This document shows, piece after piece, positions 44,663-54,899 of a stretch of 64,000 nucleotides of DNA (positions are counted from its first letter, which is position 1; every line of letters begins with the position of its first letter). Source of the DNA: Dipteris shenzhenensis (Eukaryota; Polypodiophyta; Polypodiopsida; Gleicheniales); assembly GCA_047967505.1 (NCBI GenBank), contig CM106539.1. The stretch is one strand, 5' to 3'. The notes below the pieces were generated by a model. That model worked only from the letters and a program-made list of their open reading frames with translations, made no database searches and had not been told where the DNA came from. The translations under genes and the position numbers were made by a program.

Positions 44663-45341
44663 TCTCTTGGGGTGCAGGTGCAGATCGTAGTGTTAATGTT
44701 CAACTGGGAGCAGGAGCACCAGTTCCCCCCCATAATGGGAGGCACGTCCAGTGCGAGGTGGTGGAGAGGTAGTGCGGAAGCCTGAAGTGGAGAGGCAGCC
44801 AAGAGGTGGAGGAGGAGAGGCTTTTTTTTTTTTTTGGCCCCCCACGGAAAAGAGACCCCAAAAAAAAAAAAAGGGGTGGCTGAGTGAAGGGGAGGGAGGG
44901 AGGTGGGTAGTGGCTGAGTGAAGGGGTAGCCGGGAGCGAAAGGGGGGGGGTGCGGTTAGCTGCAGCAGCGCCCAAGCGGGGGGTAGGGGGGGGTAGCGGA
45001 GGGCTGAGTGGGGGGGTAGCAGAGGGTAGCGGGGGCCTAGTGGGGGGGCTGAGCGAGGGTGGCGGAGGGGTAGCGGAGGGCTGTGCAGGGGGGGTTAGCA
45101 GAGGGTAGCGGAGGGCTGAGGGGGGGTAGCAGGGGGGCTGAGCGGGGGGTAGCGGGAGGACTGAGCGAGGGTAGCGGAGGGTAGTGGAGGGCTGAGCGGG
45201 GGGTAGTAGGGGGGCTAGAGCTAGAGCAGGGGGGGCTGAGCGGGGGGGAGGGTAATGGAGGGGTGAGCGGGGGGGTAGCGGGGGGGGCTGAGCGAGGGCT
45301 GAGCGGGGGGTAGCGGAGGGCTGAGAGAGCTTGTGAGAAAT
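44663..45341 (-). promoter_or_regulatory. 5' leader of LINE copy 1, polypyrimidine in sense orientation
   Basis: 679 bp between the end of the interrupted copy 2 and the ORF1 ATG. From 44930 to 45330 the plus strand is G-rich with repeated GGGGGGTAGCGGAGGGCTGAGC-like units, so the element's own RNA would be C-rich. An internal promoter is assumed by analogy to other LINEs. Length and composition resemble the 677-bp leader of the unrelated LINE at 29.3 kb. Confidence 0.55.
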
Positions 45342-46134
45342 AGGAGGAGGAGACAGAGGAGCATTACGTATGTAGATGCACGGTATATTATGAAATCCGA
45401 GGAAGATACCACTGTCTATTCAGAAAAGAATTTGGCCCACTCCGTAGGGTGATGGAGTACGAAGATAAAAAATGCTTGGGTTTGTTTTTATCAGAGCTCA
45501 AGCAACATAGAGAGACTTTGTTGGGAGACAGACAGCCGAGACCAGCCCCACCTAGGCAAAGTACACTCAGAGACTTCTTCACTGCCAGCACCTCAGCTAG
45601 TTTTATGCCCTCCCCGCCATCAGAAACCCCTGGCGCCACCACCACCTTATCACACACAGGCAGATTGCCACACTCTAGTGGTGTGATTTTGGACCGAGCC
45701 ATCGCCATATCCAGGTCACGTAGGCCCAGGCTCCCAAGACCCCGTGCCCGGCACCCATATCTTCATCGGATCCGTGCCATCATTGCCAAACAAAGGAAAC
45801 GTGTGGCACCGAGTTATGAGATCCTAGAGCTGCCCATGATTGGGATTTTTGACATAAGAAGAGTGCAACCCTTTTATTGATTAGCTTTCTGCCTATGCTG
45901 ATCAATTGGTACTTTTAGTAAATACTTGCTTGGTCAATGGTATTTCATTAGTTTTGGGTCACTTGCAGTCCCTCTGACTGTAAGTACCTTTAGTAGCTCT
46001 CAGCCTTCAGCTTATTTATTTTGTTGTTCTCTTTGATGAGACAACACTAGCAGATGTATCAACTGTTTTAGTCTCATAGGTCGTTTGGCCTTTTAGAGAC
46101 GTTAATATATATATATCTATCTATCTATCTCTCT
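45342..46134 (+). pseudogene. older LINE copy 2, ORF2 C terminus, right part, and 3' end
   Basis: The frame resumes EEETEEHYVCRC, then VYYEIRGRYHCLF, then CLGLFLSELKQHRE, aligning with copy 1 (TEEHFIFRC; VYYEIRGRFHCLF; CLAGFIHEALRHRE). It then carries a canonical PIP box QSTLRDFF (45557-45580), a basic tail and a stop at about 45878-45880. The 3' UTR runs to a TATC/CT microsatellite at 46107-46137 that may be the 3' tail. The methionine near 45452 is internal, not a start. Confidence 0.8.
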
Positions 46135-46204
46135 CTCCTTCCTTATGAATGATTAAATATCATTCACCTTGTTTGCTTTTTGGCCCGCCATAGGTAGGTC
46201 TAAG

Positions 46205-46243
<39 letters not shown>

Positions 46244-46815
46244 TTGTCTTCCTCGCCGCTTTCAATTCATCATCTCTGCCCTCTTTCGCTATTTGGATCT
46301 CGAGCAGGCCTTATGAATGATTTATTATCATTCACCTTGTATGTTCAGTTTCCGCTGCACTCACACAAACTGAGCCATGCTCAAGTATAAAACCCATCTT
46401 CCAATACTCGACCTAATGCCTCCATACAACCACAACAAAGAGATGACTAGACCTGTCTCTTTTGAGTTGGAGGTACAGGAAAACATCGATTCAATGTGTT
46501 TGAGACAAACAGCCCTTAAGGGTTACCTACTGGTAGTTAACAAAAAATTGGCCCAACACACACGTTACTTGAGAGTGTACTACAGAAAATCTAGAGCACG
46601 AATAATTTCTTCACATAATTAACACGACAGAACCTTATTCAATTCGTCTGTACGTAAAGAATCACTCCACGAGGACCCAAACCGACGTTAAACGAACAGC
46701 ACATCATATTCGAAATTTAGCATTTAAAAAGAGAATGAAACTAGACTATTTTGCAAAAGTTCTCGGCCAAACTGTCACAGAAAATTTGATCATTCCAATA
46801 CGAAAAAGCCTCAGC
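46135..46815. other. spacer with twin hairpins and (CT)n
   Basis: CCTTATGAATGATT..ATATCATTCACCTTGT occurs at about 46140 and again at about 46308; each copy contains a GAATGAT/ATCATTC hairpin with a 5-nt loop. A (CT)n run lies at 46207-46241. The 81-codon frame 46377-46622 has no recognisable domain. The last about 200 bp is the 3' flank of the minus-strand gene at 46816. Confidence 0.5.
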
Positions 46816-47865
46816 TTAGCCCATGCGCTTTAAAGCATCTCCTGCACCTTGAAAGAAACACCATGAAAGAATGAAATCTGCAATAAACACACACACCAGG
46901 GAAATGACTACAGCTGATGTGGTCGATTCTCCGACGCCCTTTGCACCTCCCAAAGTCGTGACACCCCAAGCACAGCTCACCACAGATATGATGGCCCCAA
47001 AAACTGTGGACTTGATCATTGTGCTAACAAAATCCCATGGTTGTAAAGCCTTCTTTGCAGAGTCGAGAATAATGTTAGCGCTGACATTGTACACGGAATC
47101 AGCCAACAGCACGCTGGCTGCCATGCCTACCGTGAAGCTGATTAGCGTGAGTATTGGCAATGCGATACTGCATGCGATGACTCTAGGTGTTACCAGATAG
47201 TCTATTGGATCTGTACGAAGAACTCGAAGCGTATCTGTCTGTTCGGAAACTTGCATTGTACCCAGCTCTGCCGCAAACGCACTGCCCACCCTGCCAGCGA
47301 CGATAATAGCCGTGACGACAGGAGAAAGTTCACGAGACAAGGCCAGGGATAGCACACCTCCTACTGCTCTCGTCAAGCCGAGCCTGGCAAACTCACGCAC
47401 GAACTGGATTGTAAAAGCCATGCCAACGAAGGAGGCAGTAAGCAGGCAGACACCAAGAGATCGGGGGCCGACGGATTCGAGCTGCTGAAGGGAGTTGCGC
47501 ACGTGGACGCGTCGCTGCAGGATGCGAAGGATCACCTGTCCGGCGATAACGAGAGCAGCGATGGCACGCCAGAGGTAGCGAGGGGGTTTCCAGCGTCCGA
47601 AAAGGGGCAAGGGCTCCTCTTCTTGGGAGGAGGAGGAGAGGGGGAGGCTGGAAGGGGGAGGAGGGGAGCCATCGGCAGAAGTGTCGAAAGGGGAGGAGAC
47701 ATGGGGAGGGGAGGCTAAGAGGAGGTGGCGATGGAGCTGAATTCTGCGGGTGAGGGGAAGGGAGAAGGGGAAGCGAAGGCTACAGGGGAGAGACCGAAAG
47801 GAGCGAGGGAGAGGGGAATTAGGGATAACTGGAGGTATGCAGAGAGCACGATCCGCCATAGCCAT
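46816..47865 (-). CDS. TGD1: TGD1, chloroplast inner-envelope lipid transporter permease
   Basis: A 349-codon uninterrupted frame of the MlaE/TGD1 permease family. In plants TGD1, with the substrate-binding TGD2 and the ATPase TGD3, forms an ABC-type importer of ER-derived lipid (phosphatidic acid or a related glycerolipid) at the inner envelope, feeding galactolipid synthesis. Residues 1-about 90 are rich in Ser, Pro, Leu and Arg and poor in acidic residues until SQEEE (80-84), as in a transit peptide. The permease follows: RYLWRAIAALVIAGQVILRIL (97-115), then LGVCLLTASFVGMAFTIQFV (137-156). The family signature ELGTM-VSEQ-DTL is at 200-213, three further hydrophobic segments at about 228-255 and 280-300, GGAKGVGESTTSAVV (306-320), and a final segment FIADFILSWCFFQGAGDALK. 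Length and ends match known TGD1 proteins (about 350 aa). Two ATGs are close together (codons 1 and 3). No intron interrupts it. Strong confidence in identity. Confidence 0.95.
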   Translation of the reverse strand: MAMADRALCIPPVIPNSPLPRSFRSLPCSLRFPFSLPLTRRIQLHRHLLLASPPHVSSPFDTSADGSPPPPSSLPLSSSSQEEEPLPLFGRWKPPRYLWRAIAALVIAGQVILRILQRRVHVRNSLQQLESVGPRSLGVCLLTASFVGMAFTIQFVREFARLGLTRAVGGVLSLALSRELSPVVTAIIVAGRVGSAFAAELGTMQVSEQTDTLRVLRTDPIDYLVTPRVIACSIALPILTLISFTVGMAASVLLADSVYNVSANIILDSAKKALQPWDFVSTMIKSTVFGAIISVVSCAWGVTTLGGAKGVGESTTSAVVISLVCVFIADFILSWCFFQGAGDALKRMG

Positions 47866-48060
47866 AGAAGAAGAAGAAGAAGAAGCAGCAGCAGGAAGAG
47901 GAGGAGGAGCTTCGCTGTGTTACAAGCAGGAGGCAAGCAACGAGAGGGCGTATGCCATAGCCATTGTTGCTGCAGCTTTGATCTGTTTGTTTCAAGGAAG
48001 ATGATTACCATAGCCATCGCCATAGCAACAGCAGCAGCTGCTGGAGAGCTCTGGTGACTT
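47866..48060 (-). promoter_or_regulatory. TGD1 5' leader with CTT repeats and an overlapping upstream ORF
   Basis: Directly upstream of the ATG (minus sense) is a run of CTT/CTG/CTC triplets (plus 47867-47915), common in plant 5' UTRs. The phrase ATGGCTATGGC occurs at the true start and several more times upstream (about 47955, 48010, 48070). One of these opens a 102-codon frame (48023-47715) that overlaps the TGD1 start in another frame. If transcription begins further upstream, it would act as an upstream ORF and could reduce translation. No clear TATA box was found. Confidence 0.45.
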
Positions 48061-48801
48061 TGGGTATCGCCATAGCCATTCCCTTAGTACTCTTGAGCAC
48101 TGCATGCAAACTATTGTCAAGATGAATGGACTATGCAACTTGGCCAATTGCAAATGCAAAGAGATTTTCAACTGTTGTCTATCGCTTTCAAATGCAAAGA
48201 GATTTGTGTAAGAGAGAGAGTGTGTGTCTTAAGTGTGTGTGAGTGAGTGTGAGTGTGTGTGTGTGAGAGAGAACCAACATAGAAGGGGGCCACTTGGCAA
48301 CAGCGTGTGTGGGACACTTTTTAACAAAAATGTAACTAGATCGCTGCCTAGAACGCAAGGCTATAAATATCCCTGCAACCTTTTACCACATGGATTCTTT
48401 CTATTTTTGTGTGCGCTCTCTCTCTCTCCCCCCCGCTTTCTCTTTCCCTCTCCCTCCCCCCTTCCTCCTGAGTCATAAAGGCACTCCTTCTCTGCCTCCC
48501 TCCCTTAGTAAAGGCAATGGTCACGAGTACTTGTACTCACTTGTTATTAGTCCTCTATAAATGGCTCTATCATCATTTCTTTAGACCCTCCCACCCAACC
48601 ACATTTCACCACCCATCCGTCCACACGTGTGCACTCCCTCGCACCGCATCTCAGGACCAATTAGAGCACATTCCCACGATGCCTATTGTTCCACATTGGC
48701 GATATTTTTAGCCTCCAACATCACCTATGTGAGAAACTTGCATTCTCGACGCTCTGCAAAAGTTTTCGAGAACTGTTTCGATATTCGAGGTCCGATTGTG
48801 A
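48061..48801. other. repeat-derived flank with TATA-like boxes
   Basis: A GA/GT microsatellite occupies 48210-48272. CTATAAATA is at about 48361 and CTATAAATGG at about 48555, both on the plus strand, followed by C/T-rich DNA. The layout suggests an LTR or similar promoter-bearing repeat that leads into the 48802 duplication, but no LTR ends were identified. The frame 48517-48711 is not supported. Confidence 0.35.
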
Positions 48802-49347
48802 GTTTGCAATACTTACGATCGGCCGAAAATCACGGTCTTCTACTTTCAAGCTAATTTCCTACGAATTTCACAATGTTAGCATGACCTTTAATCCTCACGG
48901 CAAAAAACTTATGGAAACAACTAAAACAGGTTGGATGAAAAACTCTCATTCGGGGATTATTGGCCACCCGATGAGCGGACGTTGCAAAATCCCTTCGTTT
49001 TTGCAATGACCAAAAATGGTGATCCGTTCAAACTTCGTGTGTAAAGGATCCCTACATGTACATCAGTAATCAATGTTTGCAATACTTACGATCGGCCGAA
49101 AATCACGGTCTTCTACTTTCAAGCTAATTTCCTACGAATTTCACAATGTTAGCATGACCTTTAATCCTCACGGCAAAAAACTTATGGAAACAACTAAAAC
49201 AGGTTGGATGAAAAACTCTCATTCGGGGATTATTGGCCACCCGATGAGCGGACGTTGCAAAATCCCTTCGTTTTTGCAATGACCAAAAATGGTGATCCGT
49301 TCAAACTTCGTGTGTAAAGGATCCCTACATGTACATTAGTAATCAAC
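48802..49347. repeat. 273-bp nearly perfect direct tandem duplication
   Basis: GTTTGCAATACTTACGATCG begins at 48802 and 49075, a period of 273 bp. I find one difference over about 270 bp (ACATCAG versus ACATTAG at the distal end). The unit contains the frame 49073-49282 twice, but a 273-bp period (91 codons) would preserve any frame, so this is not evidence for coding. The very high identity means a recent duplication or gene conversion. Confidence 0.9.
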
Positions 49348-50449
49348 TGCTCCCACTCGAACGAGTCTAAAACAAGTCTAAATAGGGGCCATCCCACAAC
49401 TGTGGATTCAAGACCGCTTCCTTCGAACCCCATCTTAAAGAAGATAGATTGGGCGGTGCTCAAATCCCCCCCAAACCTCCATCAGGGAAGAGGAGGATGG
49501 CACAGTTATCTCAATCACCACACCACTATGTACAGTGCAAAAGTTTGTATGCACATTGCACAATAGGTTGTGAACCAATTTCCACACTAGGTATGGGATC
49601 TAGAATGCCTTCACACTCATAGCACCCTACATAGGTAGTGAGGCATCCTCGCAGGTGGGGGAATGGGGACGGCTTGTTAGCACTATTATGACTCCTAAAG
49701 AGGTAGTGATGAACTTGTAAGAACTCTCGAGCAACTCGCTACTTTACATCTTGCACACACTACATATTTGATGCATGCCACACCACCTCATCAACCAACC
49801 ATGAAACCTATCATGCTGCTCTGAAAGCTAAAGTCCCAAACTAAAGTCCTAAAGTGGGATTTTGTTGCAACAACGAATGACAACCCATTGGCAGCAGCTC
49901 CAAGACTTGTTTAGAATCTAATCTTGCGCTTATGGAAGTTTCACAAGTGCAAGACATATGCCGACAAGACCAAGAACATAGGATGGGAAAAGGACATGGT
50001 TACGATCACTTGCCTCGTACGTGATCTCAAGGATATCAATGCCAAACAAAAAGCAATTAACAATGTGGAAGGCTCTACCACTAAACTGTGCAAGAGACAA
50101 GTCCACATCAATCCAAAGCACAAATACAATCGCTTGCACACATGTGGGTTTTGTTTCTCTTTAGGGGTGGAACAAAACTTGATCAAGTCCTTGACTTGGC
50201 ATTTCCTTGTAAACTACTTCACTTTAACATGCATATTGTGTGCTATCTCCAAATCTTGTCTTTAAGGTTGGTATTAGAGAGCTCTTCATTTGGGTTCTAG
50301 TGATTGAATATTGACTCCAACTTTAATGTTACCTACATGTTTTTTAAAGAACATTTTCAATTATAAATAATATGATTTTGTCATTTAAATTTGATGAAAA
50401 TTTTTACAATGTAGAAACCATGCTTGTTTCAACCGAGTCAAGGAAACTA
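49348..50449. other. unclassified DNA
   Basis: No recognisable gene. The frame 49924-50265 (113 codons) overlaps two minus-strand frames of similar size and has no domain I know. 50330-50450 is AT-rich. Confidence 0.4.
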
Positions 50450-50687
50450 GCTGACCAGACAAACAATGCATGATATGAACAAATATAGAGAGAGGAGAGG
50501 AGAAGAGTGGAGATGAGGAGAGGGTACACCACAAATGACTATCTGTACACTAGATTTAGTTGAAAATAAAGAATACATACAAACCCTTGTAGGGTTAGGT
50601 TAGGGTTTCCAATCCTTTCATTTTTAGCACTCTATTGGGTTAGTGCTATGCTTATATCAAACATGATATTGAGATGAATCCTCAACA
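50450..50687 (-). repeat. 3' LTR (proximal part) of minus-strand copia
   Basis: In the minus sense a purine tract (TCTTGAGGGAAGG, plus 50688-50700) precedes TGTTGAGGATTC at 50687, the usual copia PPT-LTR junction. The end of the LTR was not fixed; 50450 is approximate. Confidence 0.55.
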
Positions 50688-53600
50688 CCTTCCCTCAAGA
50701 TCAACATCATGGAGTAGGCCTTCCCTCAAGATGATAGTCTAGGGAATCAAAGAAGGACTAAGCATTACATTCCATCATACTCCTTTAATGGAAAATTGGG
50801 AATGTCTTTCCTCTGAGTCAAACAAAGACCTTGTCAGTGCTTCTCGAAAAGCTCTTTGCCAAGTGGTTTGGTAAAGATATCTGCAACATTCTCTTTGCTG
50901 TCCAATATTGCAATATGATGTCACCAAGTAACACTCTTTCTCTGATGCAGTGCTCTCTGACATCAATGTGCTTTGTCCTTGGTTGATATACTAGATTCTT
51001 GGCTAATGCTTGTGAGCCAATTGATTATCATTGTATATTGTCGTTGCCTTTAATTCGTCAAAGTGAGGTCAAAGTAATCTGTTTCTAATAATAGTTTTAT
51101 GAGCCATATAGCCTTACATGCACCTGTTGTGAGTGCCCTATATTCTGCTTCAATTAAAGACAAAGAAACAATTGGTTGTTTGTTTGACAACCATGATATA
51201 GCACCTTAAATAAGAAAAAATGCATATTCTTGTGTGGATCTTCTAGTCTCATGATCTCTTGCATAGTCGTTGTCATAGTATCCATGCAACCTTGGATGAC
51301 TTCCTCTATATTTTATTCCAAACTGTCTTGTACTTCTAATGTACCTTAAGATTCTTTTGGCTGCATTCGAGTGAGACTGGATTTGCCATAAACTGTGTAA
51401 GTGAACTTACTGCATGACAAATATCTAGCCTTGTGATAGTCAGATATATAAGAGATAAGATGAGTTGTAGATAGTATCTGTCATTGACTGTAGGCTTTTA
51501 TGGATCTTTTGTAAGTTTCAAACTCTATTCCATGGAAGTGGTTGCAATCTTGCAATTTGCCATATGAAACCTCTTCAGGTTACTGTCAAAATATTTCTAC
51601 TGGCTCATGAAGGTATTGTCTGAGTCTCTCCAAAACTTGATTCGAAGACAATAGTCCATAAGCCCAAGATCTTTCATATCGAACTCTGTAGATAAGCCTT
51701 GTTTCAGCTTACTGATGATGCTTTCATTGCTTCCTATCACAATTAGATCATCTACATACAAAAGTGCAACAGTAATGTCTTCCCCTTAAGCTTTGTAGCA
51801 GAGAGTATGATCTGCATTGGACTTCATGTATTTCGAGATTAGCAAAATACTTGTCGATTCTGCTATACCAACTTCTAGGTGCTTGCTTTAAGCTGTAGAG
51901 ACTTTTCTTGAGATGGCAAACCTGATGCTCTTTCCCTGGTTCAACATAACCAGTTGGTTATTGCATGTAGACTTTCTCATCTAGGTAACCATTGAGAAAA
52001 TAGATAAAACTATTGAGTGGATTAGTTATTGCTATTTTGCAGAAACTACTGAGTGCACTAGTGATATCAAAAATCTTATGGAATCCATCTTTGTTGCAAT
52101 TGGAGCATCAGTCTCATCATAATCTTGATCGTATTGCTATGTAAATTTAACCTTTTGCAACAAGTCTGGCTTTGTATCTTTCAATGCTTGCATCTAGATT
52201 GTACTTCACTTTGTAAACCCATTGTTTGCAATGGCCTTCTTTCCTAGTGGAAGGTTGCATAATTCCCAAGTGTTGTTTTTTTACAATGCTTCCATTTCTT
52301 CTTTCATAACAGTTTGCCATTTTGGCTTGTCAACTACATCTTCAAAGTACACTATCTCTTTTATAGCCATTATGGTAGTCATAAGACCATGGTTTCAACC
52401 TAAATTGCTTTGCTTTTATGAGCATATGTTAATCTCATTGGTGGTCTGCTTTTCCTAGTAGACCCTCTGAGTTGCTGCTCTTCTCGGGGGTGTCTCTGGC
52501 AATTCTTGCTCTTCTTCATCAATATTTTCTATAGGTGGCGATCGGTGTGTCTATCTCTTGTGTATTTGATGTTTTCCATTCCGATTCTTCATCAAATATC
52601 ACGTCTTTGGAGATTGTGACCTTTTAGTTGATGGGATCATACAACTTGTATGCTTTGCTTTCTTCACTATATCCAGCCATGATGCATTTACATGACTTCA
52701 CATCCAACTTTCTATGATGATCATCATGTATGTGGACATATGCTATGTAACCAAATATGTGGAGATGCCCAATGCGTGGCTTATATCCATTAAATCCTTC
52801 ATAAGGTATCATACCTTGAATTGGTTCAATCAAAAGCTAATTAAGCAAGTAGTTTGCAATGGCAATTGCTTCTACCCAATACTAATTTGAAAGATGCTTT
52901 TCACTAAGCATCGCCTAGCAATGTCTGCTAAAGTACCGTTCTTCCTTTTAGCTCTTGTATTCTAGTGAGGAGTATCTGCATAAGTGAATTGTTTTCAAAT
53001 GCCATTAATTCTACAAAAATTCATGAATGCTGAAGACATGTATTCACCTCCTCTGTCTAATCTCATGACTTTGATCTTTCTACTTGTCTGGTTCTCAACC
53101 ATGGCTTTGAATTCTTGAAATCTGAAAAAGACTTCAAATTTCTCTTTCAAAAAGTAGACCCAACAATATCTTCTGCTGCAAGTCGTCAATGAAAGCCAAG
53201 TAGTACAGTGAACCATTGATGTTGTGGGTCTGTGCATAACCCCATATATCTATATGTATCAAATCAAGAATACCTCTTGCTCAAGAGGTGCTTCTGCCAA
53301 AATTGGTTTGCTTTTGGAAACTGAAGCTTAGAAATTCCAATTGCCATATTTTTATTTCTAAGTTGCATCAAGCTTTTGAAATTGACATGTCCATATCTCT
53401 TGTGCCATACTATGAAAAGTGGCATCGGTTGCTGCTAAGTTGACATAGTATGCACATTTGGAACTGAAGCTAGCATATTAAACAAGCGTCCTTCCTTGAA
53501 TTCTTTCCCTACTAGTGATATCCTTTGGATTTGTCTTTATATCATGCATTTATCTCCATCGAAGATGACTCTGTAGTTGTGTTATGTCCTTTTTCCAACA

Positions 53601-54545
53601 ACTGACAAGAGGTTCTTGCTGAGCTTTGGAACATAGAGTACATCTTTTACCAATCCTTTTGTACCAGTGAAATTGTTCATAAGGACAATGCCTTTGCCTT
53701 GAACTAGATTCAGTGCCTTTGCCTTGAACTGGATTCAGTGTGCTATCTATTGTGTAGATAACATTCTTCTATCCTTCTAATGGTTTCATCTCTATAAACC
53801 ATTCCTGATGCTTTGTCATGTGTGATGATGCACTATCGTTGATGTACTAGGGATATTGATCTGCTTGATCAACTTGATAACTACATTCCCCTTTAGCATT
53901 GCAATCAATGTCAAGATACATTGTATTAGTCTTCTGCATATGCTTACTTGCAAGAAACATATTCTAAGGTTCATTGGCATAATTACTATGACTTGAATGT
54001 CCATCGCGATGATTTCCTCTTCCACAAAAATTTCCTCAATTGTTGTTGGATTGACCTCCTTGGTCGTACTGCTTCTTGCGGCAATTATCTCTTTCATAGT
54101 GTCCAAATTTATGACAGTAGTTACACTGAATGTTTGACACGTTGATGGATTCATTCCCTCTTTCTCGAAATCTTCCCATGCTGGAATGATTCCCACTTGG
54201 ATGTTGATGCTAATGCTACTGCGGATGTTGATTTTGTTGATAATGAGACCACTTCTCTAAAATGCTCTGCCTCTACCTCTACCTCTGCCTGTGCCTTTAC
54301 CTCTATATGAAGCTGTAAATGCTTGATCATTGAATGACCTTTACGTGCTTGAATGTCTTGAGTCTTGACTTCTTCATGAAGTAACACTAATTGTAGCTCT
54401 TCCAGTATTGGAATTTGCCTTTGAATGGCAATACTCTAGACTAGATTCTTGTAACCCTCTCCTAGTCCATTCAGAATGTGGACATCATAGTTATGTTTGG
54501 GTAGACAAGCAATGCCTATTTTCCCCAACTTGTTATCACTTTACC
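50688..54545 (-). pseudogene. Ty1/copia gag-pol, minus strand, heavily mutated
   Basis: Read from 54545 leftward: gag end (LNGLGEGYKNLV, about 54440), an Arg/Gly or Glu-rich linker, the CCHC knuckle region near 54100 and protease near 53800. Integrase follows at 53237-52995 ([24 protein letters not shown], catalytic Asp retained), then PRIGHLHIFGYIAYVHI (52833-52624). RT lies through about 52200-51550. RNase H is at about 51250-50775 (SLSLIEAEYRALTTGA; ENVADIFTKPLGKELFEKH). The order is integrase before RT, diagnostic of copia. Stops and frameshifts are frequent throughout. No 5' LTR was recognised at the right side, where A/T-rich DNA follows (54546-54610). Confidence 0.85.
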
Positions 54546-54899
54546 TAGGAATATAGACAACCATATGGATTTTTAGATTTATTTACTTTTTTTTTACAAA
54601 AAAAAGTTTAAGTTACAAGTGGACTAAGTAGCGAATGAATGCATGGGCTAAGAAGGTATTAGAGGAGGTATGAGTGCAACAGATGGAAAGTACTATGTTG
54701 GTGTCGTCACTTTCAAAGTACTAGCCCAATTTGTTGATGACTACCATGGTGTTGGGGGTCATTTGGTGGTTTGACTATCTCAGGATCAGTGGACTGAGGA
54801 AACCCTATTTGTCCATTCAGCCAATCCGAGAGGTCTATCCATAGAGTGGGATTACCCTGTCACAGTGTTGCAATGGGCATCTTGATGTCAGTGTACAGG

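Larger units (their letters stand above)
39500..45341 (-). mobile_element. nearly full-length LINE copy 1 with coiled-coil/RRM ORF1, nested in copy 2
   Basis: The element spans about 5.84 kb on the minus strand: 5' leader (44663-45341), ORF1 (44662-43406), ORF2 (about 43490-39761), 3' UTR, AATAAA and CTTT tail. Its insertion splits the zinc-finger codons of copy 2: CAGCAGGA ends the left flank and AGGAGGAGG starts the right flank, so AGGA may be a 4-bp target-site duplication. Only one stop in ORF1 and about three stops plus a frameshift in ORF2 suggest a fairly recent arrival compared with other elements here. Confidence 0.85.

Noticed and set aside
47503-48057. Plus-strand ORFs rich in Gly/Glu/Arg opposite TGD1
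   Set aside because: Antisense to the TGD1 transit-peptide codons and the CTT-rich leader; no domain.
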